DNA of 64,000 nucleotides, from NCBI RefSeq assembly GCF_000190635.1, contig NC_015172.1, positions 2,356,001 to 2,420,000 on the forward strand, given 5' to 3'. Below, in pieces: positions 1-8,522 of this stretch; the stretch's first letter is position 1; every line of letters starts with the position of its first letter. Under the pieces are notes generated by a model. That model did no database searches. It was not told where the DNA came from and was given only the letters and a program-made list of their open reading frames with translations. Origin of the DNA: Syntrophobotulus glycolicus DSM 8271. Its GTDB lineage: Bacteria; Bacillota; Desulfitobacteriia; Desulfitobacteriales; Syntrophobotulaceae. Both the position numbers and the translations under genes were made by a program.

Positions 1-1107
1 GATATCCATTTCCCGTCCTCTGGCCATTTCATTTTTAAGAGGATCGATCTTTAAGCCAAGAAAGCCCAATGTGCTGCAGATTTGTTGGCGGATAGAGGGC
101 GAATTTTCCCCGAGACCGGCCGTGAATATTAACGCATCGGTTCCATCAAGAATTGCTGCATATGCTCCCACATATTTTTTTACATGGTAAGCAAAGGCAT
201 CAATGGCCAGCTTTGCGCGGGAATTTCCTTCATCAGCGGCAATCTGCAGATCACGAAAATCACTGCTGATCCCGGACAGGCCAAGGACACCGCTTTTCTT
301 ATTGAGAAATTCGTTTACTTCATCAGGAGTCAAATTCTCCTTATTCTGAATATAAGCGACTACAGCAGGATCAATATCTCCCGAGCGCGTTCCCATCATC
401 AGTCCTTCCAGCGGTGTCATCCCCATGGATGTATCCAGACACTTCCCGGCCTTGATCGCGCTGATGGAAGAACCGTTGCCCAGATGACAGCTGATCACTT
501 TGAAATCCGCGCTATACCCGCCGAGCATTTCAGCGGCTCTTTGACTGACATATTTGTGAGAAGTCCCATGAAATCCGTATCTTCTGATCTTATATTTTTC
601 ATAGTATTCGTAGGGAATACCATACAGATAAGCTTCGGGAGTCATCGTCTGATGAAATGCATTATCAAATACGGCAACCTGAGGCACATCGGGCATAAGC
701 TTCTCACAGGCATTAATTCCCGCCAGATTGGCCGGATTATGAAGCGGCGCAAATTCGAAACATTCCCGAATCGCCTCTTTTACCTCCGGCGTAATCAAGA
801 CCGAACCTGTTACCTTCTCTCCGCCGTGCAGGACTCTGTGCCCAACCGCATCTATTTCTGAAAGAGCCTTGACGATACCGTATTCCGGGTCGGTAATCGC
901 CTCAAACAACAGCTGAATTGCCCGGTCATGATTAGGAATATCCGCAAGCATCACTTCTTTTTCTCCGTTGATACAATGATGTGTCAGCATTGCCCCCGGC
1001 AATCCAATTCTTTCAACCAGCCCTTTAGCCAGAGCTGTTTCAGAATCCATATCCAAAACTTGATATTTTAATGATGAACTTCCACTATTAATAACAAGAA
1101 TTTTCAT
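1..1107 (-). CDS. ackA: Acetate kinase, 3' end outside window
   Basis: Reversible transfer of phosphate from acetyl phosphate to ADP, giving ATP and acetate in the cytoplasm, usually together with phosphotransacetylase. 369 codons are visible. The start ATG (1105-1107) is preceded by GAAAGGGG. Seen: N-terminal NSGSSSLKY, RVLHGG, FDNAFHQTM, GFHGTSHKYVS, CHLGNGSSI, GTRSGDIDP and FTAGLGENS, all characteristic of the ASKHA-fold acetate kinases. The family is about 400 residues, so roughly 30 C-terminal residues lie beyond base 1. The next gene, ylbJ, is divergent, so ackA has its own promoter in 1108-1334; I see no convincing one. Family assignment is secure. Confidence 0.96.
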   Translation of the reverse strand, partial: MKILVINSGSSSLKYQVLDMDSETALAKGLVERIGLPGAMLTHHCINGEKEVMLADIPNHDRAIQLLFEAITDPEYGIVKALSEIDAVGHRVLHGGEKVTGSVLITPEVKEAIRECFEFAPLHNPANLAGINACEKLMPDVPQVAVFDNAFHQTMTPEAYLYGIPYEYYEKYKIRRYGFHGTSHKYVSQRAAEMLGGYSADFKVISCHLGNGSSISAIKAGKCLDTSMGMTPLEGLMMGTRSGDIDPAVVAYIQNKENLTPDEVNEFLNKKSGVLGLSGISSDFRDLQIAADEGNSRAKLAIDAFAYHVKKYVGAYAAILDGTDALIFTAGLGENSPSIRQQICSTLGFLGLKIDPLKNEMARGREMDI

Positions 1108-1349
1108 AGATCGGCCCCTTTCAAGTTTATATGGTCCGGTCACCATGCCGCAAAATCATTTTCATAATAATTCTAGATAAAAATCCATTATTCCTTTAAG
1201 AATTGTTTATTCTTCTTCGACCCTTCTCCAAATTTTGAAACAGCTTTCCCTCATCTAAAATAATCTCCCGGTTCTGATCATATAGATTAAGGTACTCGGC
1301 TTTAAAAAACCTCAATTGGTCTGATTTACCTTGTATGGAGAAGACAGCC

Positions 1350-2528
1350 ATGAAAAGTATATTCAAAATACTGCCTTTTTTATTTTTTGCTTTTGCTATG
1401 TTTTATTATCCCCAAGAAGTATTTTTTTCTGCAATAACAGGACTCAAAATATGGGCGAATATTGTCCTTCCGGCCTTGTTTCCTTTTTTTGTTCTCTCAG
1501 ATTTGCTGATGAAGCAAGGTTTTGTCAGCTTTATCGGCGTTCTGTTTGAACCTTTGATGCGCCCTCTTTTCCGGCTTCCCGGCAAAGCTTCTTTTGTTTT
1601 GGCGATGACTCATATTTCGGGTATACCGATCGGTGCTGTTTTGACTTGCCGAATGCGTCAGGAAAACGATCTTACCCGCCTTGAAGCCGAAAGGCTTCTG
1701 GCAATCACCTGTAATCCCAGCCCCGGCTTCATGCTTGGAGTTGTTGCCGCCGGGATGCTTAAAGACCCCGGTCTCGGAGTGATGATCAGCGCATCAGTTT
1801 ATCTGGCCAACATTATGGTTGGTTTGATTTTTCGTTTTTATGGTCACCGGGAAAAAAAAGTCCGGCAAAGACTTTCCTGGCAAAGCGCACTGAGTGAATT
1901 GAGAGCCGCTCAGCAGAAAAATAAAAAGGCTTTCGGCGAATTGCTTGCCGATGCCATAAAAAACAGTACCAATACGGTACTGCTCGTCGGCGGTTATATT
2001 ACTTTTTTTTCGGTCATGATTCATTTGCTGACCATCACGCAATTTCATTACTATTTTGCCCATATTGTTGGTTCTCTTTCCGGCGGTTTACTGAAAGAAA
2101 GCGCCGATGCCCTGATCCAGGGACTATTTGAGACAACTCTCGGCTGCCAAACCGCGGCCTTAAGTATACCGGCCATAAAACTCAAAATCGCTTTGATCAC
2201 TCTATTTATGGGCTGGGGAGGACTATCGGTCTTCGGACAGGTAGCCAGCTTTACGGCAACAACTGATCTCCGTTTCCTCCCCTTTGTCATTGCCCGGACT
2301 TTGCACGCTTTTTTCGCTATGCTGTTGAGCCAAATTTTCCTGATCTTTTCTCCTTATCCCGCCTCTTCAATCCTATCGGCGGTCAATCTGTCCCACTCCT
2401 GGCCCACAGTTCTGCACTGGAGCTTTATTTCTCTGTGGTACTCCACAATCATCATGGCATTCATTCTGCTGATCATTTTCCTGGTCAAAGGCTATTTCCT
2501 TATTGTTTATCGAAAACATCGTCTCTAA
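1350..2528 (+). CDS. ylbJ: Sporulation integral membrane protein YlbJ
   Basis: 392 residues, almost entirely hydrophobic helices. It matches the YlbJ family of nucleoside-transporter-gate-like proteins needed for spore cortex formation in Bacillus. Recognisable stretches are NIVLPALFPFFV near residue 38, the HISGIPIGAVL segment and ITCNPSPGF in the first half. An in-frame ATG lies 15 bases upstream at 1335, but ATG 1350 has GGAGAA at 1337-1342 at good spacing and is preferred. It runs divergent from ackA and convergent with the coiled-coil gene at 2567. In relatives ylbJ lies near rsmD and coaD. rsmD is two genes away here but coaD is not present. Confidence 0.88.
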   Translation: MKSIFKILPFLFFAFAMFYYPQEVFFSAITGLKIWANIVLPALFPFFVLSDLLMKQGFVSFIGVLFEPLMRPLFRLPGKASFVLAMTHISGIPIGAVLTCRMRQENDLTRLEAERLLAITCNPSPGFMLGVVAAGMLKDPGLGVMISASVYLANIMVGLIFRFYGHREKKVRQRLSWQSALSELRAAQQKNKKAFGELLADAIKNSTNTVLLVGGYITFFSVMIHLLTITQFHYYFAHIVGSLSGGLLKESADALIQGLFETTLGCQTAALSIPAIKLKIALITLFMGWGGLSVFGQVASFTATTDLRFLPFVIARTLHAFFAMLLSQIFLIFSPYPASSILSAVNLSHSWPTVLHWSFISLWYSTIIMAFILLIIFLVKGYFLIVYRKHRL

Positions 2529-2566
2529 ACACAAAGATTCTACGACACGTCTCCTGGTCTTAAATA

Positions 2567-3055
2567 TCAGGACTCTGTTGTCGCCTGCACTCGGTCATCC
2601 CATCTTGCCATCCGGACAAGTTCTTCCCGGCTGGATTTGATCGCGTTGAACGCTTCTTCGAATCTTTTTTCCAGGTCATCCAGGAGTTCGTCCGAGTATT
2701 TTAAGGTACCCATTTTCACTTCCCGCGAATATTCCTGAGCCTTCATCACCAATTCTTCTGAGTAAGCTTTAGCCTGCAGGGTAATTTCATTTTCGGTCAA
2801 AAGCTGCTCAGCCTGGGCCTGAGCCCTCTCGATCACCCGTCTTGCTTCAGTGCGGGCATCTTCAACCATGCGGTCTTTTTCAGCAATGACAAAGTTTGCC
2901 TCCTTGATTTCTTCAGGAAGTACGGCTCTCATTCTATCCAGGATTTCCAGTATGGAATCTTCATCAACCATGATTTTACTCATCAGGGGAACCTTTGTCG
3001 CCCTATCCAGTATTTCTTCCATTTGTTCAATAAGTAAATATATCTGATTTTCCAA
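2567..3055 (-). CDS. Coiled-coil protein, F0F1 subunit b-like
   Basis: 162-residue acidic, helical protein. The central part (about residues 55-150) is rich in Ala, Glu, Arg and Gln with heptad-like spacing (ARRVIERAQAQAEQLL) and resembles the stalk of ATP synthase subunit b or H. No membrane segment is present, so this is not a real F0 b subunit. The start is TTG (3053-3055), supported by a strong GGGAGGG site six bases upstream. It begins one base after the rsmD stop, so the two are co-transcribed. Similar proteins sit between coaD/rsmD and ylbJ in related Clostridia and are usually annotated only as ATPase-like. Function unknown. Confidence 0.75.
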   Translation of the reverse strand: MENQIYLLIEQMEEILDRATKVPLMSKIMVDEDSILEILDRMRAVLPEEIKEANFVIAEKDRMVEDARTEARRVIERAQAQAEQLLTENEITLQAKAYSEELVMKAQEYSREVKMGTLKYSDELLDDLEKRFEEAFNAIKSSREELVRMARWDDRVQATTES

Positions 3056-3056
3056 T

Positions 3057-3617
3057 TCAAACCCTCCCTGTATTTTTTCCCTGAATAAACCAGACTTTTG
3101 TATCTCCGTATTCTCTTTCTATTCTAACCTCCAGCATCTCCGGCAGGTTATCAAAAACTTCATCAGAAGCCGTTTCAACAACAATTACCCCTGCCGGTTC
3201 CAGATACGCGCCGAAATGCAAGGCTTCTATGGCTCTTTCAGCCAAATCCCTATGATAGGGCGGATCAAGAAAGATCAAATTGTAGCTTTCTCCCCTATGC
3301 TGTTGCAGAAAACGAAAAGAATCGGACTTATATGAAAATAATCTTTTCTCATTTTCCAAAAAACAAATATTATCTTTGATGATATTCCAGGCCATAGGAT
3401 CTTTTTCCACTAAAACAACTTTCTGTGCACCTCTGGATAACGCTTCAAGCCCTAAATTACCGGTACCCGCAAAAAGATCAAGAACCTTGGCCTCCATTAC
3501 TTTGGTTCCAAGAATATTAAAAACAGCTCCTTTGACTTTATCAGATGTCGGCCTTGTCGTCATTCCTGGAACCGCCTTAAGCTTACGTCCTTTGAAGTCT
3601 CCTGCTATGATACGCAT
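3057..3617 (-). CDS. rsmD: 16S rRNA (guanine966-N2)-methyltransferase RsmD
   Basis: SAM-dependent methylation of G966 of 16S rRNA during 30S assembly. 186 residues from ATG 3617, which has GGGGG seven bases upstream; an in-frame ATG 33 bases further out lacks a site. Seen: N-terminal MRIIAGDFKGRKL, RPTSDKVKGAVFNIL, the SAM-binding loop VLDLFAGTGNLGLEAL and the catalytic LIFLDPPY motif near residue 125. Length and motifs fit the family throughout. The stop is one base before the coiled-coil gene. Confidence 0.95.
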   Translation of the reverse strand: MRIIAGDFKGRKLKAVPGMTTRPTSDKVKGAVFNILGTKVMEAKVLDLFAGTGNLGLEALSRGAQKVVLVEKDPMAWNIIKDNICFLENEKRLFSYKSDSFRFLQQHRGESYNLIFLDPPYHRDLAERAIEALHFGAYLEPAGVIVVETASDEVFDNLPEMLEVRIEREYGDTKVWFIQGKNTGRV

Positions 3618-3781
3618 TACAGGCCCCCATCTGCAAAATCGAATCATCAAATGATAATTAATAGTTAGTATATCATATAAAAGAAAAAATTTGGCATCAA
3701 AAAATTGAATAACTTAAAATGAAAATTACCATACTTGTAATGCTTTCAATAATATTTTAACCTTCTCATCATAAATCATTT

Positions 3782-3809
3782 AACTGGCTTAATTTAGCCA
3801 GTTCTTTTT
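3782..3809 (+). other. Hairpin with short T run upstream of gpr
   Basis: Perfect 8-bp inverted repeat AACTGGCT / AGCCAGTT with a 6-base loop, followed on the plus strand by CTTTTTC. It looks like a weak intrinsic terminator, but no plus-strand gene precedes it within 1.2 kb. It lies 31 bases before the gpr start and could affect gpr expression. Role unknown. Confidence 0.3.
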
Positions 3810-3839
3810 CAAAATACACTTAATGGAGGATAAAAATCA

Positions 3840-4826
3840 GTGAAAAAATCCAAGCTTTTTGAAAAATGGAATGTTCATTTGGATTTGGCCGTTGAAGCAC
3901 ATGAGCTTCTGCGGGGAGAAACCAACCAAGATGTTCCCGGGGTGATTGAAAAGAAAGAAACTTTTCGCCATGCTTCCGTTAATACCATTACGATTACAGA
4001 CCAAAGAGGGGAAAAGCTTTTGGGACGCCCTCAGGGGAACTATGTTACTCTGGAGGTTCCGGAAATAAAAGAAAACAATTTTGAACATCATAAAAAAATC
4101 TCTGAAATTCTGGCCCAGAAGCTGTCAGACCTCATCCGATTTCATGAAAAAGCGAGTTTTTTAATCATTGGGTTAGGCAACCGCAACGCGACTCCCGATG
4201 CTCTAGGCCCTAAGGTTGTTGAAAAAATCATGGTAACCCGTCATTTATTTCACTACGCACCCGAAGAAATCAAAGGCAATCTCCGCAATGTGGCCGCGAT
4301 TTCTCCAGGTGTTTTGGGTATCACGGGGATAGAGACTGCTGAAGTCATTCGCGGCCTGGTCGAGCACGTGAAGCCAGATTATGTCATTGCCATAGATGCC
4401 CTTGCCGCAGGTGCCTTAGACCGTATCGGCAGCTCGATCCAGCTGGCGGATACCGGGATAAATCCTGGCTCGGGAATCGGAAATTTCCGCAAGGGCCTGA
4501 ATGAAGAGACCCTCGGCTGCAAAGTAATCGGAATCGGAGTGCCCACTGTCGTGAATGCGGCGGTTATCGCCCATAAAACCATTGAAGAACTGTTCGCTGA
4601 AATGGAGACCCATCCCTCTTTAGCGCAAATCTATGATGAAGAAAATGAAGAAAGCATCGTGTCGGTTATGGAAAAAGCCCTTTCTCCCTTTAAAGACAGT
4701 CTGATGGTCACTCCTAAAGAGATTGACGAACTGATTGAAACGACCTCCCGCATAATTGCCAATGCTTTGAATATGAGTATTCATCCCGGTATTGACCCGG
4801 GAAATGATGAAACCTATCTCATGTAA
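3840..4826 (+). CDS. gpr: Germination protease GPR (peptidase A25)
   Basis: Aspartic-type endoprotease that starts degradation of alpha/beta small acid-soluble spore proteins during germination. It is made as a zymogen in the forespore. 328 residues. The start is GTG, with GGAGGA at 3825-3830. Seen: DLAVEAHEL near the N terminus (the region of autoprocessing in the family), LIIGLGNRNATPDALGP and YVIAIDALAAG, which hold the two conserved aspartates, and the GSGIGNFRKGLN loop. It is somewhat shorter than the Bacillus enzyme (about 370). It stands alone, convergent with the amidohydrolase that ends at 4831. Confidence 0.95.
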   Translation: MKKSKLFEKWNVHLDLAVEAHELLRGETNQDVPGVIEKKETFRHASVNTITITDQRGEKLLGRPQGNYVTLEVPEIKENNFEHHKKISEILAQKLSDLIRFHEKASFLIIGLGNRNATPDALGPKVVEKIMVTRHLFHYAPEEIKGNLRNVAAISPGVLGITGIETAEVIRGLVEHVKPDYVIAIDALAAGALDRIGSSIQLADTGINPGSGIGNFRKGLNEETLGCKVIGIGVPTVVNAAVIAHKTIEELFAEMETHPSLAQIYDEENEESIVSVMEKALSPFKDSLMVTPKEIDELIETTSRIIANALNMSIHPGIDPGNDETYLM

Positions 4827-4830
4827 GGTT

Positions 4831-5640
4831 CTATTCTGCCGAAAGACCGAATAATTGACTGGCATTGCCTGATAATATCTTTCTGACCTCCTCTTGTGTC
4901 AGACCCAGTGAGTGTATCCGCTCAAGCTCCGTCTGATGAGACCACATGGGATAATCCGTACCGTAGAGAACCTTTTCTACACCGTGCCTTCGGATAAGAT
5001 CGACAGCTCTTTGCGGCGGTAAAAACATCAATGCGCTTGACGTATCAATAAAGAGATCTTTGCCAATAAGAACATCACCCAACTCATCCCAGACAGTATA
5101 TCCTCCTAAATGAGCCGCGATTACGGTCAGCTTGGGAAACCTGTCCAATACTTTGAGCAGCCTTAAAGGATTGGAATAATCCATTCGGTAATCCCCGATG
5201 TGAAAAATAACCGGCAGCCTTCCTTCTAAAGCTTCATATATTGGGTACATTGCCCGGTCGTCAATATTATACTCCTGAAAATCAGAATGGAGCTTTATCC
5301 CTCTGAGGCCAAGCGCGATGATCCGGTCAATCTCCTGTGCGGGATTGGCAAATGCAGGATGGATGGACCCGAAGCCGATCAGTCTGTCATCCAAAGCACT
5401 TTTCTGTGCGATAAAGTTATTAATCGCGGTGACCTGTTCCTTTGTCGTCGCGGTTGAAGAAATCACAAAATGACCAATACCTGCACCTGAGCGCAGCATG
5501 TCTTCCACAGTCCCCTTGCCTTCCATGACCGAATCATAAAAGCAACCGATAGAAGCAACCGCCCGCTCGGCAATATTTTCAGGGAAAATATGATTATGAA
5601 AATCAATAATTTGATCGCTGTTTCTGTTTGGCATTGCCAC
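4831..5640 (-). CDS. Amidohydrolase 2 family TIM-barrel hydrolase
   Basis: Metal-dependent hydrolase of the amidohydrolase-2 / ACMSD-like family; the substrate cannot be told. 269 residues. Seen: IIDFHNHIFP (metal-binding HxH, about residue 13), LRGIKLHSDFQ, VIFHIGDY, VIAAHLGGY and VLYGTDYPMW near residue 225, the expected series of strand-end ligands. The listed start is GTG, five bases after AAGGA. An ATG two codons later is equally possible. Single gene between gpr (convergent) and the SASP-like gene; a terminator at 5719-5766 separates it from upstream transcription. Confidence 0.85.
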   Translation of the reverse strand: MAMPNRNSDQIIDFHNHIFPENIAERAVASIGCFYDSVMEGKGTVEDMLRSGAGIGHFVISSTATTKEQVTAINNFIAQKSALDDRLIGFGSIHPAFANPAQEIDRIIALGLRGIKLHSDFQEYNIDDRAMYPIYEALEGRLPVIFHIGDYRMDYSNPLRLLKVLDRFPKLTVIAAHLGGYTVWDELGDVLIGKDLFIDTSSALMFLPPQRAVDLIRRHGVEKVLYGTDYPMWSHQTELERIHSLGLTQEEVRKILSGNASQLFGLSAE

Positions 5641-5718
5641 TGCTGTCCTTAACGAGAATTTTTCTAAAGTATAGCATATTTTCCCAACAAAGCGAATGAA
5701 CTTCTATTTCAGAGAGAT

Positions 5719-5766
5719 AAAAAAAGGCTGCTGCAGACCAATTGATTTCAATTCGTTGCATAGCCC
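5719..5766 (-). terminator. Intrinsic terminator (bidirectional form)
   Basis: On the minus strand a long hairpin (outer GGCT/AGCC, then TGCA/TGCA, inner AATTG/CAATT) is followed by seven T. It lies downstream of the SASP-like gene. The other side of the stem also carries T8 on the plus strand, so it can stop transcription both ways. Confidence 0.65.
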
Positions 5767-5838
5767 ATTTTTTTTAAATCTCAGGCTTATCCTGAGGCTT
5801 GTTCAAAACATCAATTTTGTACAATGATCTTGACCTGG

Positions 5839-5958
5839 TTATCCCGGCAGCTTGCTTTTTTTCGTCTTTCCTTTTCTTCTTTGCGGAAGCCCCATTTCTT
5901 GAGCGACTTCGTATTTGAGATTCTCGATGTCTTTCCTCTCTTCATTGTCGCTGGTCAT
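5839..5958 (-). CDS. Short SASP-like protein (39 residues)
   Basis: Small gene with an excellent ribosome-binding site: AGGAGGG at 5967-5973, eight bases before ATG 5958. A second ATG four bases upstream opens a frame that stops after six codons. The product contains LKYEVAQEMGL, which matches the first conserved segment of alpha/beta-type small acid-soluble spore proteins (family form MKYEIAxELG), followed by a lysine/arginine-rich tail. The second conserved SASP block is missing, so it is either a minor, very short DNA-binding spore protein or a truncated relative. Seen: frame, site and motif. Inferred: spore role. A terminator follows. Confidence 0.55.
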   Translation of the reverse strand: MTSDNEERKDIENLKYEVAQEMGLPQRRKGKTKKSKLPG

Positions 5959-6114
5959 GCATTCTTCCCTCCTAAGATAAAATCACTTATTGGTCAGGAT
6001 TAAGTTATTTTGACAGTATATTTTGACCAATTGGTTCATTTTCTATGCTTCATCTTCGAAGGCAATCATCATGCTCTTTTTTCTGCTCAAGCAAAAGCTT
6101 TCGAGACCAAAACC

Positions 6115-8421
6115 TTAATTTATTCCCGTTTTGTTCCTGGGGTACTGCTTTTCCACTTCTTGATAAACTTCCTGGTATTTTTCCGGTTCCTTAAGTATTT
6201 TCTGCAACAAAATATAAGCTTTCTCGACTAATCGGCCATCTCTGGCCAGATCGGCCAGCTTCAGTTCCGCCGCCCCATGCTGTCTTAATCCCAGCAGCTC
6301 ACCCGGCCCTCTCAGTTTGAGGTCCTCTTCGGCTATTTTAAAGCCGTCTTCCGTTTCACAAAGAACATTGAGACGGGCACTGTCTCTGGACTCACTGACC
6401 AGAATACAAAAGGACTGATGATCTCCGCGTCCCACCCTGCCTCTAAGCTGGTGCAGCTGGGCCAGGCCAAAACGTTCCGCATTTTCGATGACCATAACCG
6501 TCGCATTGGGCACATTAACCCCTACTTCAATCACGGTAGTGGATACCAGGATATTGATTTCACCCTGATGGAACCTTCTCATGACTTCTTCTTTTTCCTG
6601 ACCTTTCATGCGTCCATGAAGCAAGGCCACTTTCCATGCGGGAAACCTCTCCGCCAAAACCCGGGCTTTTTCCGTTGCGGAGATAAAATCTGTTTTTTCC
6701 GTTTCCTGAACCAAAGGACAGACCACGAAAATCTGTCTTCCTGCCGCCACCTGCTGTTCCAGGAACTTCTCCAGCTGTGCTCTGCTGCGTTCGGTCATTT
6801 TCCTGGTCATAACCGGCTTCCTGCCCGCAGGCATCTCATCGATGACTGAAAGCTGGAGATCCCCGTAGAGAGTCAGGGCCAGGGTCCGGGGAATCGGTGT
6901 GGCCGTCATCACTAAGACATGAGGACTTTCACCTTTATCCTGAAGCCGGGTCCGCTGCCTTACGCCAAAACGGTGCTGCTCATCCGTAACCACCAGCCCC
7001 AGGGCATGGTAACGGACCTGATCCTGAATCAAGGCATGTGTCCCAACGATCACATCGATCTTTCCCTGTTCCAGGTCAACTAAGATTTCCTCCCGTTCAC
7101 TTTTGCCTTGACTTCCCAAAAGAAGTGCTGCCCTTACTCCGAGAGGTTGAAAAACACGTGTCAAAGAGTGATAGTGCTGTAAAGCAAGCACCTCGGTAGG
7201 GACCATCATCGCCCCCTGGTAACCTGATCCCACGGCTTGGAGCAAGGCAGCCATGGCCACCGCGGTCTTACCGGAGCCGACATCACCCTGTACCAATCTG
7301 GTCATCCCTCTGGTTGTCGCCATATCTCTGAATATCTCGCCAATCACCCTTTTCTGGGCACGGGTAAGCTGGAATTCCAGGATGTGCAGCCATTTGTGCA
7401 GCAGCTCTTTGCCCTTTTGCAGAACCGGGCTTGAATTTCCGGAAACGGGATCTCTGAGCTCGGCAATGGCCAATTGGAAGAATAGGATTTCTTCGATAAT
7501 GAGTCGTTCCCTCGCTATTTTGGCTTTCTCCGGGGAAGAGGGAAAATGAATCTCCCGGATTGCCTCGGGCCGCTTCAACCATCCCTGACAATCTTCGTCT
7601 GGAAATACCTCCGGAAAAATCTCCTCAATCTGGGCCGAAGCATTTCTCATGATAAACCTGATCGCTTTGGAATTGAGCCTGGCAGTCTCGGGGTAAATCG
7701 CGACGATTTCGGTCCTTTGCCGGTCATTGTTCCCCTTTTCAATCTCTGTAGCCAAAAGCTCCGGGACTTTTTTGTTCCACTGTACCTTGCCTGTTATTGA
7801 TACAACACTGCCCGCCGGAAATTGCCTGGGAATATGTGTCTGATTAAACCATACGGCATCGATATAGCTGCCGTCCTGTTCAATCCTTAATTTGGTCACC
7901 TTCACTCTTCCCCTGCTGATCTGACTGCCTGAAACAGTGCCTGTGACAACAGCGATTTCCCCGTCCTGAAGCTCGTTGATCAGGCGGGATGTCCGAATCT
8001 CATAGCGGCGGGGATAATGCTGCAAAAGCTCCCTTACCGTTCTGATCCCCAAATTCTCAAGCTGTCTGATTCTCTGCGGCCCTACCCCTTTTACATATTG
8101 AAGCTGAATTGCGGAGTCCCCGGCAGGAGCCGTTGCCGAAGACTTCATCTTTATTTTTTCAGGCAACAAAGTCAACCGGTTTTCTATGATCTTGATCAAA
8201 GCGTCCAACAAGCCTTTTCTTTTCCGGGGGGGCGCTAGTTCATACTCCCGGACAATTTCCTGAACCACTTCCCATTGTTCGGGAGTGGCCATTTTCTGCA
8301 GAACCGGCAGAACATCATGAAGAAAAGCACCGAAACCGCCGATGGCCCCGGTGTTCAGATAACCCTGTTTTTCTTCCGCCCGCAAAGCGTTTTTTATACT
8401 GACAACTGTTTTATTCTCCAT
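6115..8421 (-). CDS. recG: ATP-dependent DNA helicase RecG
   Basis: Branch-migration helicase acting on stalled forks and Holliday junctions. 768 residues. About 105 N-terminal residues form an extension beyond the usual 680-700. Then come the wedge/OB region (YVKGVGPQRIRQLENLGI), Walker A GDVGSGKTAVAMAAL, the DEQH box (VVTDEQHRFG), VLVMTATPIPRTLAL, and motif VI with QLHQLRGRVGRG. ATG follows GGGGAG. In Bacillus recG also follows sdaAA. Here about 100 bases separate them, so it may have its own promoter. Confidence 0.97.
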   Translation of the reverse strand: MENKTVVSIKNALRAEEKQGYLNTGAIGGFGAFLHDVLPVLQKMATPEQWEVVQEIVREYELAPPRKRKGLLDALIKIIENRLTLLPEKIKMKSSATAPAGDSAIQLQYVKGVGPQRIRQLENLGIRTVRELLQHYPRRYEIRTSRLINELQDGEIAVVTGTVSGSQISRGRVKVTKLRIEQDGSYIDAVWFNQTHIPRQFPAGSVVSITGKVQWNKKVPELLATEIEKGNNDRQRTEIVAIYPETARLNSKAIRFIMRNASAQIEEIFPEVFPDEDCQGWLKRPEAIREIHFPSSPEKAKIARERLIIEEILFFQLAIAELRDPVSGNSSPVLQKGKELLHKWLHILEFQLTRAQKRVIGEIFRDMATTRGMTRLVQGDVGSGKTAVAMAALLQAVGSGYQGAMMVPTEVLALQHYHSLTRVFQPLGVRAALLLGSQGKSEREEILVDLEQGKIDVIVGTHALIQDQVRYHALGLVVTDEQHRFGVRQRTRLQDKGESPHVLVMTATPIPRTLALTLYGDLQLSVIDEMPAGRKPVMTRKMTERSRAQLEKFLEQQVAAGRQIFVVCPLVQETEKTDFISATEKARVLAERFPAWKVALLHGRMKGQEKEEVMRRFHQGEINILVSTTVIEVGVNVPNATVMVIENAERFGLAQLHQLRGRVGRGDHQSFCILVSESRDSARLNVLCETEDGFKIAEEDLKLRGPGELLGLRQHGAAELKLADLARDGRLVEKAYILLQKILKEPEKYQEVYQEVEKQYPRNKTGIN

Positions 8422-8522
8422 TTTGTCTCCCCAAGTCCTGCTCTAAAGTTTTGCATAAGACTTTTTGCACGAGGATTTTTGCCTAAGAATATGATTCAAG
8501 GATCTTCAAATTAAAATTCTAT

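Noticed and set aside
184-861. 225-codon open frame opposite ackA
   Set aside because: Antisense shadow of acetate kinase, whose motifs are all intact on the other strand.
3782-3809. Terminator of a plus-strand gene upstream of gpr
   Set aside because: No plus-strand gene precedes it; kept only as an unexplained hairpin.
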